Assembly: GCA_963745675.1 (NCBI GenBank)
Contig: CAVUYM010000018.1
Coordinates: 1 to 64,000, forward strand
Source of the DNA: JAUIIK01 sp963745675
Lineage (GTDB): Bacteria; Chloroflexota; Chloroflexia; Thermomicrobiales; CFX8
Length of the DNA: 64,000 bases
Reading direction: 5' to 3'
Both the position numbers and the translations under genes were made by a program. Below the pieces are notes generated by a model. The model saw nothing but the letters and a program-made list of their open reading frames with translations. It was not told where the DNA came from and made no database searches. The first letter of the stretch is position 1, and every line of letters starts with the position of its first letter. This document shows, one piece after another, positions 9,203 through 17,539 of this stretch.

Positions 9203-10426
9203 ATGACGACCCTTACCCGACAGCGGCACCAATCGGCCCGCGCGCTGACCGCTTCAGCAGCGCGCTGGCTGGAGGGCTGGCTCTCTCGCAGACTGACGAT
9301 CGGATCGCTGACCATCCATTGGCCCAACGGCGCCATGTCCCGCCTCGACAGCGGTCGGCCGGGCGCCGCTGCCGTGATCCGGTTGCGGCGATGGCGGGGA
9401 CTTCGCCGCCTCGCGACCGGCGGCGCCATCGGTTTCGCCGAAGCCTTCGTCGACGGCGACTGGGACAGTCCCGATCTGGCGAGTGCGATCGAATTGGCCG
9501 CCCTGAATATCATGGGGCGGGGTGCGGATCGGCGCGCGTGGACGCCCCGGAGACTGATCGACCGGATCGCGCATCGGCAGAACGAGAACAGCCGGTCCGG
9601 GAGCCGCCGCAACATCGCCGCGCACTACGATCTCGGTAACAGCTTCTACGCCCAGTGGCTGGACGAGACGATGAGCTACTCGGCGGCCTTGTTCGAACGG
9701 CCCGGTCAATCGCTCGAACACGCTCAGACCAACAAGTGCCGACGGCTGCTCGACCGTCTCGACATTCGCGAGGGCGATCGCCTGCTCGAGATCGGCTGCG
9801 GCTGGGGATACCTGTCGAGGCTCGCGGCGCGGGAGCGGGGCGCCAGGGTCACGGCGATCACCCTCTCGCCCGCGCAGCGAGAGCATGCCGCCGCGGCCGT
9901 GCAGCGGGAAGGCCTCGCCGACAGGGTGCAGGTCGCGTTGTGCGATTACCGTGATGTCGAAGGCCAGTTCGATCACATCGTCTCCGTCGAGATGATCGAA
10001 GCGGTCGGCGAGAAGTATTGGCCGCTTTTCTTCCGGCGACTGTCCGACCTCGTCGTCCCCGGCGGCAATATCGCGCTGCAGGCGATCACGATCGACGATC
10101 GCCTGTTCGAGCGCTATCGCCGTTCCGTCGACTTCATCCAGCGGCACGTCTTCCCCGGCGGCCTGCTGCCGTCGATGCCGCGGCTGCGCGGGCAGGCGGC
10201 CGCCGCCGGTCTGCTGTGGCGGGACAATGCCGACTTCGGCAAGCACTACGCCGAAACCCTGGCAGCGTGGCGAGATCGGTTCGAAACAGCCTGGCCGCAA
10301 ATCGCGCGGCTCGGTTTCGACGAACGGTTCCGGCGCCTGTGGCTCTTCTATCTCGGCTACTGCGAGGGCGGCTTCCGGGCCGGAAACATCGACGTCAGCC
10401 ATATTCTCCTCACCCGTCCAGCATGA
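9203..10426 (+). CDS. Cyclopropane-fatty-acid-synthase-family methyltransferase
   Basis: SAM-dependent methyltransferase of 407 residues acting on unsaturated acyl chains of membrane phospholipids. The SAM motif is LLEIGCGWGYLSRLA near residue 200. Family blocks NIAAHYDLGNSFYAQWLDET, VSVEMIEAVGEKYW and the C-terminal YLGYCEGGFRAGNIDV are present. An N-terminal region of about 130 residues (GAIGFAEAFVDGDWDSPDL) is the usual CFA extension. In R. sphaeroides a CFA-type enzyme is RpoE-controlled; relatives make methyl-branched or furan acids, so the exact product is uncertain. The stop overlaps the next ATG by 4 nt. Confidence 0.93.
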   Translation: MTTLTRQRHQSARALTASAARWLEGWLSRRLTIGSLTIHWPNGAMSRLDSGRPGAAAVIRLRRWRGLRRLATGGAIGFAEAFVDGDWDSPDLASAIELAALNIMGRGADRRAWTPRRLIDRIAHRQNENSRSGSRRNIAAHYDLGNSFYAQWLDETMSYSAALFERPGQSLEHAQTNKCRRLLDRLDIREGDRLLEIGCGWGYLSRLAARERGARVTAITLSPAQREHAAAAVQREGLADRVQVALCDYRDVEGQFDHIVSVEMIEAVGEKYWPLFFRRLSDLVVPGGNIALQAITIDDRLFERYRRSVDFIQRHVFPGGLLPSMPRLRGQAAAAGLLWRDNADFGKHYAETLAAWRDRFETAWPQIARLGFDERFRRLWLFYLGYCEGGFRAGNIDVSHILLTRPA

Positions 10427-10965
10427 ACCGCGTTCCCGAGCAGAAGATGCCGATCGACAGCCAATCCGCGCCTTACGGCGAGCATCCCGACGCCGAGTCC
10501 GTCTCGTTGTCCCGCGCCGACGGCGCAAAACCCTTTGAATTCGAGCAATTCTTCGAGGGGACGATCCGCGGCTGGGGCTTCTTCGAGGATCGCTTCGGGA
10601 AGATCCGCAGCCGCTTCGACATCGAGATGACGGGCGACTGGCGCAACGGGATCTTCGTCATCGACGAAAGGCTTCGCCCCGAGGCAGGTGCGGAGCAGCG
10701 GCGCGTGTGGCGGGTGACCCCGCTGGGCAGGGGACGCTACGAAGCCGACGTCGACGATATGGTCGGTCCGGCGGTCGGCAGTTCCGACGTGAACACGGTG
10801 TTCTGGCGCTATCGGCTCCGCTTGCCGATCGGCAGCAGGTCGATCGTGATGTCGTTCGACGACCGCATGTACGGCCATGGGACCGACGCGGTGCTCAATG
10901 TGTCCGTCGCCCGCAAGTGGGGCTTCGTCGTCGGTCGACTATACGCGACCTATTGGCGCGACTGA
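10423..10965 (+). CDS. DUF3833 family protein
   Basis: A 180-residue DUF3833 protein, normally found in this operon type. Diagnostic segments are FEFEQFFEGTIRGWGFFED, GDWRNGIFVIDERL, TVFWRYRLRLPIG and MYGHGTDAVLNVSVARKWGF. Many family members are lipoproteins. Here no signal or lipobox is visible and the N-terminus is polar, so it may be cytoplasmic or its start may be misread. ATG 10423 overlaps the upstream stop (ATGA). Its 3' end overlaps the convergent SDR gene by 16 nt. Confidence 0.85.
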   Translation: MNRVPEQKMPIDSQSAPYGEHPDAESVSLSRADGAKPFEFEQFFEGTIRGWGFFEDRFGKIRSRFDIEMTGDWRNGIFVIDERLRPEAGAEQRRVWRVTPLGRGRYEADVDDMVGPAVGSSDVNTVFWRYRLRLPIGSRSIVMSFDDRMYGHGTDAVLNVSVARKWGFVVGRLYATYWRD

Positions 10966-11723
10966 GAAGACGCCACACCGGTCCTTCGGCGCACGATCGG
11001 GAAATAAAGAGCGTAGGGAAGGCACCGCAGCAACTTGAGCTGCCAGGTGAAGCGCCGGGGGAAGGTCACCTCGAACCGGTCCGATTTCAGGGCTCGCGCC
11101 ATCCGATCGACCGCGGCATCGAGGGGCATCAGGAACGGCATCCTGAACCGGTTCTTGCGCGTCAGCGGGGTGTCGACGAAGCCCGGGTTGATCAGTTGCA
11201 CGATGACGCCGCGTGGTTCGAGCTCGACGCGCATCGCTTCGGCCAAGTTGATCAGCGCGGCCTTGGTGGCGCCGTAGGCCGCGGCGCCTGGCAGCCCCCG
11301 GTACCCGGCGACCGACGCGACGATCACCAGGCGGCCATGGCCGCGCTCGAGCATCGGCGGCAGAGCCGCTTCGATCACGTTGACCGTCCCCATCAGGTTG
11401 ACGTCGACCTGCTGGCCGAAGGCCTGTGCGTCGAATGCGTCGACGGTCATGGGAACGTAGGTGCCGGCGTTGAGAATCACCGTATCGGGTATGCCCTCCG
11501 CATCGAAGAGCTGACGCGCCGCGTTGCGAACCGCCTCGCGATCGGTGACGTCCAACGGAAGCGGAACGACCCTTCCGGTCGATCCTCCGGCTTCCGACGC
11601 CAGCTTCTCGAGTTCGGCCGCACGCCGCGCGCTCGTGGCGACCGTGTGCCCGTCCTTCGCAAGGCGGGCCGCCAGTCGGGCGCCGATGCCGGAGCTTGCG
11701 CCGGTGATCCAGATGAGCGCCAT
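10950..11723 (-). CDS. Short-chain dehydrogenase/reductase
   Basis: Classical SDR of 257 residues with cofactor motif TGASSGIG at residues 7-14, structural NAG (VILNAGTYV), catalytic Ser in VASVAGYRG and YGATK for the Tyr/Lys pair. A 40-residue basic, hydrophobic tail (WQLKLLRCLPYALYFPIVRR) suggests membrane association, as in lipid-active SDRs. Substrate unknown. It lies 18 nt downstream of the ChrR gene on the same strand, so it is probably transcribed with sigma factor and ChrR and belongs to the same response. Confidence 0.92.
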   Translation of the reverse strand: MALIWITGASSGIGARLAARLAKDGHTVATSARRAAELEKLASEAGGSTGRVVPLPLDVTDREAVRNAARQLFDAEGIPDTVILNAGTYVPMTVDAFDAQAFGQQVDVNLMGTVNVIEAALPPMLERGHGRLVIVASVAGYRGLPGAAAYGATKAALINLAEAMRVELEPRGVIVQLINPGFVDTPLTRKNRFRMPFLMPLDAAVDRMARALKSDRFEVTFPRRFTWQLKLLRCLPYALYFPIVRRRTGVASSQSRQ

Positions 11724-11741
11724 CCGGGCGGGACCGCGGGC

Positions 11742-12407
11742 CTAGATGCGGACGAACGGGTCGATCAGTCGACCCAGCGGGCCTGTCAGCCGGATCGGCG
11801 CGTCCAGCACGACGAGGCACAGGCAATCCTCGCCCTCGTCCGCCTTGGGACGATGCGTGAGCGACGGATCGGCGTACTGGAAGTCGCCGCGCAGATAGTG
11901 ATTGAAACCGTCGGAATAGCCGCCCGTCAGGGTGACGGTGATCTCGCCTCCGCGATGGGTATGTTCGGGCACGGCGGCTCCGGCGCTGATTCGAAGCAGC
12001 CGAAGCTGTTGGTCGTTCCGCCGGGTGTGAAGGGTCGCCGAAGCCACGTAGCGGTTCAGGCGCCGCCATTCCAATTCGGCCAGGTTTCGGCCGAGATAGG
12101 GACGCAAGGGAGCCGGCACGGCGGCGAGGGTGGCGTCATCGAACCCGTCTGATGGCTCCGGGCCCGGCTCGACGTGCGGTGCAACCTCGATCGCCGCCAA
12201 AGCATGCGCCAGGGCGTCCTCGGCCATCGCCTCCGGCGGCACGTCGTCAAGCAATGCGCCGCCAACGGTTTCCAGCGCCTCGATGCGCTCGAGGCTGTCA
12301 GGGCAGAGCGCCGCATGGGTCGCCACGGCGAGCGCCACGGCCTCGGGCAGCGCGCCCGTGGCATAGTCCAGTAACAGATCATCGGATGGCTGGTGGTGTA
12401 TCATCAT
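11742..12407 (-). CDS. chrR: ChrR-type anti-sigma factor (zinc/cupin)
   Basis: A 221-residue ChrR-family protein that holds the ECF sigma factor inactive until singlet oxygen or similar stress. The N-terminal anti-sigma domain shows HH near residues 4-5 and THAALCPDS, with His31 and Cys35. The position of the usual second cysteine (CxxC) is Ser38. The C-terminal cupin shows PEHTHRGGEITVTL and a downstream DPSLTHRP histidine, as in the ChrR sensing domain. Start overlaps the sigma-factor stop (ATGA). The missing zinc ligand could weaken zinc binding and repression. Confidence 0.9.
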   Translation of the reverse strand: MMIHHQPSDDLLLDYATGALPEAVALAVATHAALCPDSLERIEALETVGGALLDDVPPEAMAEDALAHALAAIEVAPHVEPGPEPSDGFDDATLAAVPAPLRPYLGRNLAELEWRRLNRYVASATLHTRRNDQQLRLLRISAGAAVPEHTHRGGEITVTLTGGYSDGFNHYLRGDFQYADPSLTHRPKADEGEDCLCLVVLDAPIRLTGPLGRLIDPFVRI

Positions 12408-13069
12408 TCTTCGTCCGGCAACGCTTTTCTCAGTCGGGCCAAGGCAAGGCGAATTCGTGACTTGACCGTGCCCAACGGCAGGCCGAGTTCCTGAGCGACT
12501 TCCCCGTGCGGCTTGTCCTCGAAAAAGGCCTTCTCGATCACCTTCAGCTGGTCGGCGGGCAGATCCGCGACGAGGTCGCGGATGCGCCGCGACGTCTGAT
12601 CCAACGCCGCAGCCTCGAGCGGATCGGAGGGTTCAGCCTGTTCACCGAGTTCGACGCGGTAGGCCTCCTCCTCGATCGCGGGGCGACCTTCGCTGCGCAG
12701 GCGGTCGATCCGCTTGTTCCGCGCAATCCGAAAGATCCAGGTCGACACGGCGGCGCGCTCCGGATCGAAGGTGTGGGCCTTGCGCCAGACCTGCACCATC
12801 GTTTCTTGAGCGATGTCTTCGGCCAGTTCGCCCGACATGCCGCCCTTGCGCATGAAAGACTTCACGCGCGGCGCGAAATGGTTGAACAGGGCCGCGTACG
12901 CAGTGCGATCGCGGTCGCGTCCGACGGCAAGCATCCACGCGATCTGGTCGTCGTTGGGTTTCGCAACCACCTCCCGTGCTGAAACTGGCGCTCGATCGAA
13001 GCGGCTCATGAGCCCATAGGATGGCCCATCATTCAACGACGCTGGGATCGCCGGCAAGCTTTCGAGCAT
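12404..13069 (-). CDS. rpoE: RpoE-like ECF sigma factor (ChrR partner)
   Basis: ECF sigma-70 factor of 221 residues. Region 2 shows YAALFNHFAPRVKSF and VSTWIFRIARNKRIDRLR. Region 4 shows LPADQLKVIEKAFFEDKPHG and the recognition helix GLPLGTVKSRIRLALARLRK. It matches the RpoE (ECF11) group of alphaproteobacteria that respond to singlet oxygen. ATG 13069 has GAGG just upstream; an internal Met (MSRFDRAP) would give a shorter form closer to the usual length of about 180. The coupled ChrR gene and a matching upstream promoter indicate autoregulation. Confidence 0.93.
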   Translation of the reverse strand: MLESLPAIPASLNDGPSYGLMSRFDRAPVSAREVVAKPNDDQIAWMLAVGRDRDRTAYAALFNHFAPRVKSFMRKGGMSGELAEDIAQETMVQVWRKAHTFDPERAAVSTWIFRIARNKRIDRLRSEGRPAIEEEAYRVELGEQAEPSDPLEAAALDQTSRRIRDLVADLPADQLKVIEKAFFEDKPHGEVAQELGLPLGTVKSRIRLALARLRKALPDEE

Positions 13070-13098
13070 GCGAACCTCGAAGTGGATCGTTCATCCGG

Positions 13099-13127
13099 CT
13101 TTACGAGCGTTGGCCCGAATTGGATCA
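13099..13127 (-). promoter_or_regulatory. Autoregulatory RpoE/ECF promoter
   Basis: On the reverse strand TGATCC (13127-13122), an 18-nt spacer, then TAAAG (13103-13099), about 30 nt before the sigma-factor ATG. This is the best match here to the R. sphaeroides RpoE promoter pattern TGATCC-N18-TAAG. Confidence 0.7.
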
Positions 13128-13218
13128 CCGAGCCTTGAGGAGCGTCAGTATCGACTGGTTGAACGCGCGCTCACGGTCGCCGCTCGGCGCCGGATGGTGA
13201 GGCAGGGAACCCGGGGAA

Positions 13219-14032
13219 GGGCAGTGTCAGAGCAAATCGGCTTGTGGCGAAGGACGAGTGGCCCATAGCCCTCCCCGATGCGCAATCCATTCCGCTACTT
13301 CAAAAATTCACCGGAGATGATCCGCCTGACGGTGATGATGTACATCCGATACCCGCTGTCGCTCCGACAGGTCGAGGATCTGCCGTTCGAGCGTGGCATC
13401 GATCATCTGTCACGAGACGGTGCGTTTCTGGTGGAACCGGTTCGGGCCGATGTTCGCCGCCGAGATCAAGAGACGACGTGTTCGTGACCGATCCTATTCC
13501 CTGTGGCGCTGGCACCTGGACGAAGTCTTCGTGCGGATCAACGGCCAAGCACACTATCTCTCGCGAGCCGTGGATCATGAGAGGGTGAGGTTCTCGATGT
13601 CTTCGCCACGAAGCGCAGGGACCGCCGGGCGGCGCTCACCTTTCTCAAGCGCGCGATGAAGCGATATGGGCGCCCGAACTCGATCGTGACGGACTGGTTG
13701 CGATCCTATCGAGCGGCGATGACGGAGATCGGTAACGCTGGGCGTCAACGATGCGGTCAATGGCTCAATAATCGAGCGGAGAGTTCACATCAGCCGTTTC
13801 GACGACGCGAGGGGGCGATGGCCCGCTTCCGGGACATCAAGGCCTTGCAGAAGTTTGCCGCCGTTCATGCCTCCGTGTGCAACCACTTCAACCTCGGCCG
13901 CCACCTCACCAATCGCAACGAATTCAAACTGAACCGGTCGGCTGCCCTGGCCGAGTGGCGTCAGCTGGCGGCCTGATAAGGCTCAAGGCTGAACGTCGCT
14001 TCCGACCAGCGCAGATTGCTCTGACAGCGCCG
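13219..14032 (+). mobile_element. Complete but decayed IS6-family element
   Basis: Ends 13219-13238 and 14014-14032 are inverted repeats sharing TGTCAGAGCAA. The 814-bp length and a single forward transposase are typical of IS6. No 8-bp target duplication is visible, as expected after later recombination or decay. It separates the stress module from the two-component block. Confidence 0.8.
13278..13976 (+). pseudogene. IS6-family transposase, frameshifted
   Basis: DDE transposase split over three frames. Frame one gives NPFRYFKNSPEMIRLTVMMY and LSLRQVEDLPFERGID. Frame two gives ICHETVRFWWNRFGPMFAAE and WHLDEVFVRINGQAHYLSRA, the first Asp region. Frame three gives IVTDWLRSYRAAMTEIGN, WLNNRAESSHQPFRRREGAM and the tail LKLNRSAALAEWRQLAA-like sequence. 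All catalytic motifs are recognisable but joined by at least two frameshifts, so no full protein is made. It differs from the 4385-5100 transposase and belongs to a separate IS6 subgroup. Confidence 0.88.
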
Positions 14033-14046
14033 TTTAGAAGAGTTTG

Positions 14047-15435
14047 TCAAATGCTCAGCTTGGGAAAATTTAGCGTAACTCTCAGGCCTGGTTCGCTGTC
14101 GGACAGTTGAATTTCGATGCCATGTATTTCCCCGATCGCCGCGACCAGAGCCAGGCCCATTCCGCTGCCGGGCGTCGCTCGGCTTCGGTCGAGCCGATAG
14201 AAGCGCCGAAATACCTGTTCTCGCTCGGCCTCGGGGATGCCAGGACCGTTATCTGCGACGATACCAATCGGACCGTCAGCACTTTGATGGAGCGACAGAC
14301 ATGCCTGAGTATGCTCCGATGTGTGATTCAGCGCGTTCTCGACCAAGTTTACAATCATTTGAACAAGCAATTCTCGATCCCCAATGGTCCAGACATCGGG
14401 TGACACATCCGCTACCAATGCCTTTCCGAGGTCTTCAGCAACCGGTTGGTAGGTCAGTACGACCTCATCAAACACACGGGACAGATCGACTTTCGCAAAT
14501 GACGCCCGACGACTGCCTGATTCAATCTGGGCGATACGCAACAGCGCGCCAAAAATCGATAGGGCGCTGTCCGTCTCGGCAAGCGCATTCTCGACCGCCA
14601 CTTCGTAGTCACTTGTCGTCTTGGCTTCCCGATGGGCGGTATCTAGCTGCTGTCGCACTCGGCTCAGTGGCGTACGCAGGTCGTGCGCAATATCGTTGGT
14701 GACCTGGCGCAGCCCTTCCATAAGGGCCTGGATTCGATCCAGCATTTCATTCAGGTTTTCCGCCAACCGGTCCACCTCGTCTCCGGTTCCGCGCGTCGGA
14801 ATTCGATCGGAAAGATTCCCGGCGACGATTTCGCGGCTTGTGCTGTTGATGGCGTCGAGTCGGCGGAGAAATAGCGCACTCGTCAACAGTCCGCCGCCGA
14901 CAGCAAGAAGTAGGGTGGCGCCAACGCCCCAGGCGATGGAGCGCAAGATCGCTTCTTCCGCCTCGGTGACGCGATGACGGTTGGCGCCGACGGCCAGAAA
15001 CAGTTGGCCGGACAGCATCTGTCCTTTGGCCAGTACCAAGCCGTCTTCATCGTCTATCGGATCTTCCTGCGCTCGCTTCAACGAGTGCTCTGGTGCCGAC
15101 AGATGTCGCCACCCGGAGAAGGGGCGCACGAGGCTCAAATTTCCCGCTAGCCTTCGGCCTGTGCGGTCCTCGAGAAGATAGAAAGTCGTCGGGTGGGTCT
15201 TCGACCGCAAACGCTCGACGATCTCGTCCACTAGACCTTTCGTCCCCGCTTCGCGATGCCGATCGGTCAACGCCGCAAGTTCGGCGTTGATCGAGGTCTG
15301 GAGCTGCCGCGTCAGGGCGTTGCTGGCGATCCAGTAGACCAAAGCGAACAGCAGAATGAACGACAAGCCGAATGCGGTCGCGTAGATGGCCGTGAGCCTG
15401 AAGCTCGTCGTTCGCAGGAGCCTAGTCGGGTTCAC
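14047..15435 (-). CDS. Two-component sensor histidine kinase
   Basis: Membrane sensor kinase of 462 residues. The N-terminal membrane helix is at about 12-40, followed by a periplasmic domain of roughly 120 residues. A second helix lies near 165-192, then a HAMP region. The phospho-acceptor is His251 in HDLRTPLSRV. Catalytic boxes are NLVENALNH (N), DNGPGIP (G1), FRRFYRLDRSR (F) and GSGMGLALV (G2). The start lies inside the response-regulator gene (14-nt overlap), so the pair is co-translated. The signal is unknown; neighbouring secreted PepSY, MORN and COG4705 proteins suggest an envelope or metal stimulus. Confidence 0.95.
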   Translation of the reverse strand: MNPTRLLRTTSFRLTAIYATAFGLSFILLFALVYWIASNALTRQLQTSINAELAALTDRHREAGTKGLVDEIVERLRSKTHPTTFYLLEDRTGRRLAGNLSLVRPFSGWRHLSAPEHSLKRAQEDPIDDEDGLVLAKGQMLSGQLFLAVGANRHRVTEAEEAILRSIAWGVGATLLLAVGGGLLTSALFLRRLDAINSTSREIVAGNLSDRIPTRGTGDEVDRLAENLNEMLDRIQALMEGLRQVTNDIAHDLRTPLSRVRQQLDTAHREAKTTSDYEVAVENALAETDSALSIFGALLRIAQIESGSRRASFAKVDLSRVFDEVVLTYQPVAEDLGKALVADVSPDVWTIGDRELLVQMIVNLVENALNHTSEHTQACLSLHQSADGPIGIVADNGPGIPEAEREQVFRRFYRLDRSRATPGSGMGLALVAAIGEIHGIEIQLSDSEPGLRVTLNFPKLSI

Positions 15436-16099
15436 GAAGTACGTATCCCGATCCGCGGACGGTGTGGATTAGCGGTTCCGAAAACTTGCCTTCGATCTTC
15501 CCTCTCAGCCGGCTGATGTGTGTCTCAACCACGCTCGTTTGGGGTTCGAAGTGATAGTTCCAGACGTTTTCGAGCAACATTGTCCGCGTCACCACGCGCC
15601 CGGCATTCCGCATCAGATACTCTAGCAGCTTGAACTCTTGGGGCTGCAGCTCGATCGGATGGCCACTGCGCGAGACAGTTCTCTTGAGGATATCGAGCTC
15701 AAGATCGGCCACCTGCAAGGTCGTTTCGACGTCCTTGATGGGGGGCCGCCGGACCAAGGCGTTGAGTCGGGCAACGAGTTCGGCGAAGGCGAACGGCTTG
15801 ACGAGGTAGTCATCGCCACCGGCTTCGAGGCCTTCGACCCGATCATCGATGCCGCCCAGCGTCGTCAGGAACAGGACCGGTGTCTTGACGCCGGCGCTGC
15901 GGATCGTCTTGACGATCGCGAGCCCGTCCAACCCAGGCAGCATTCGGTCGACGATCAACGCGTCGTATGGCTCGCCGGCTGCCAGCAGGAGACCGTCTCG
16001 CCCGGTGCTTGCATGATCAACCGTGTGGCCATGCTCGTGCAGACCCTTGGCAATATACGCCGCCGTTTCCTGATCATCCTCAATGACGAGTATCTTCAT
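15422..16099 (-). CDS. OmpR/PhoB-family response regulator
   Basis: A 225-residue regulator. The receiver domain has acidic pocket EDD at 7-9, phospho-acceptor Asp51 (ALIVDRMLPG) and conserved Lys in YLVKPFAF. The C-terminal winged helix shows LQPQEFKLLEYLMRNAGRVV, VVETHISRLRGKI and the tail IHTVRGSGYVL. It overlaps the partner kinase by 14 nt. Likely targets are the adjacent COG4705, MORN and PepSY genes, by position only. Confidence 0.95.
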   Translation of the reverse strand: MKILVIEDDQETAAYIAKGLHEHGHTVDHASTGRDGLLLAAGEPYDALIVDRMLPGLDGLAIVKTIRSAGVKTPVLFLTTLGGIDDRVEGLEAGGDDYLVKPFAFAELVARLNALVRRPPIKDVETTLQVADLELDILKRTVSRSGHPIELQPQEFKLLEYLMRNAGRVVTRTMLLENVWNYHFEPQTSVVETHISRLRGKIEGKFSEPLIHTVRGSGYVLREPD

Positions 16100-16161
16100 G
16101 GTCCTGGTCCGCGTGCTTCATTGCGCCTGACGTTGCGATCCCTTGGTCGTTCATCGGCCGC

Positions 16162-16956
16162 TCAATCCTCAGTGAACGCACTTGCCGGCGGCAGGACATC
16201 CTTTCGGGTTATCGTCAGGTAGACCACCAACATCAGGATCGTGCCGAGAAAGATCGCGCTGGTCAGTATAGTGCCCAGATCGAGCCCGCCATCGCTGATA
16301 GGCTGGGACAGGAAATCGCCAATCGATGCACCGAGCGGCCGGGTCAAGACATAAGCGATCCAGAAGCACAGAACATCGTTTGCTTTGAACAAATAGTAGG
16401 CCGCGGCCGTCGCCGCGATCAGTGCGCCGAAGATCAAGAGCGACTGAACGTAGCCGAGCCCGAAGCCTTCGGCGGCCAAGTCTCCCGCCGCCGTACCGAG
16501 CGCGAAAGTGAACAGGATCGCCGCCCAATAGAACAGTTCGCGCCTGAGCGTGCCGATAGTGTGAATGGACAGCGTCCGTTCGCGCGCGTACCAGATCGCA
16601 AATGTCGCCGCGAGCGCAATCGCGAATACGATCGTCGTCGTCTGGAGGCTGACGCCGAAATTGTCCACCAAATTATCCGTGACCAGGGTGCCGACAATGC
16701 TGATCAGGACGACGGACAGCCAGTATATCCACGGTTTGTAGCGGTCGGTTCGAACCTGGTGAATCAGCGCCGCGATCAGCAACACGCCCATGACGACCGA
16801 CGTGCCATTCAACCCAAGGCCTAGGTTCACGTTCAGAAAATCGGCTGCCGTTTCACCAACGGTAGTTGCCAGAACTTTGATGATCCAGAAGAACGCCGTG
16901 ACCTCTGGAACCTTGTTCCAAACCGTGGACGACCGAATTGCACCTGATGTGGACAT
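16162..16956 (-). CDS. COG4705 family membrane protein
   Basis: Integral membrane protein of 264 residues with about eight helices, family COG4705 (function unknown). It contains internally repeated sequence: KVPEVTAFFWIIKVLATTVG, TLRRELFYWAAILFTFALGT and CFWIAYVLTRPLGASIGDFL each combine a helix with a GD/GE-type polar motif, suggesting duplicated units. It lies 62 nt downstream of the response-regulator start region on the same strand. A paralogue is encoded at 17540-18316 with only the MORN gene between. A transport role is plausible but not shown. Confidence 0.88.
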   Translation of the reverse strand: MSTSGAIRSSTVWNKVPEVTAFFWIIKVLATTVGETAADFLNVNLGLGLNGTSVVMGVLLIAALIHQVRTDRYKPWIYWLSVVLISIVGTLVTDNLVDNFGVSLQTTTIVFAIALAATFAIWYARERTLSIHTIGTLRRELFYWAAILFTFALGTAAGDLAAEGFGLGYVQSLLIFGALIAATAAAYYLFKANDVLCFWIAYVLTRPLGASIGDFLSQPISDGGLDLGTILTSAIFLGTILMLVVYLTITRKDVLPPASAFTED

Positions 16957-16981
16957 ATTTTATTCCTCGCTTTATGCGGCT

Positions 16982-17473
16982 CTAGCGTCCGACCAATTTG
17001 CCGTACAAGACCGTTCTTTGATGGCCACCAGGAAGCTTCAGAGTTCCTCGCCCCCACATTCGTCCATTGACAACCATCCCCCGATAAATCGCGCGGTTGG
17101 CAAATCTTATGGCGCCCTTCCCGTTCGGGATATTGTTCCGAAACGGCCCGCGATATTCCTCTCCCGACCGCATCCAACGGATGCCTCGACCAACGAGCTT
17201 TCCGTCTCGGAACCGGCCCTGCAGCGTCATGAATATTTCGCCGTAGTAGTAAACCGTCAGACGACCCGCGCCGCGCGCCAAGCCGCCTCGACAGACACCG
17301 GACCAGACGACCGCGAACAATGCGGACGGGTGGGCGATCGGCGTGACGACGCGACAACCGCTTCTTGCATCCGTCATGTAGTTGGTCTGGTGTGCTGAGG
17401 CCTGCGGCACGAGGGCCATCGAAGAGATCAACAGCATGAGAGACGTGCATGAAATCCACTTTCGAACCGTCAT
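16982..17473 (-). CDS. Secreted MORN-repeat protein
   Basis: A 163-residue protein with a Sec signal (SLMLLISSMALVPQASA) followed by MORN-like units: GAGRLTVYYYGEIFMTLQGR, GEEYRGPFRNNIPNGKGAIR and IYRGMVVNGRMWGRGTLKL. Such repeats bind lipids or proteins or only form a scaffold. The protein is predicted to be periplasmic or exported. It is sandwiched between two COG4705 membrane-protein genes on the same strand, so it may act with them. No enzyme motif is visible. Confidence 0.8.
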   Translation of the reverse strand: MTVRKWISCTSLMLLISSMALVPQASAHQTNYMTDARSGCRVVTPIAHPSALFAVVWSGVCRGGLARGAGRLTVYYYGEIFMTLQGRFRDGKLVGRGIRWMRSGEEYRGPFRNNIPNGKGAIRFANRAIYRGMVVNGRMWGRGTLKLPGGHQRTVLYGKLVGR

Positions 17474-17539
17474 ATTCCTGCTCCGCCAGAGAGAGTGTCG
17501 CTGTTGCCCGCCGACAAGGACGATGGCTTCTTTGGCGCC

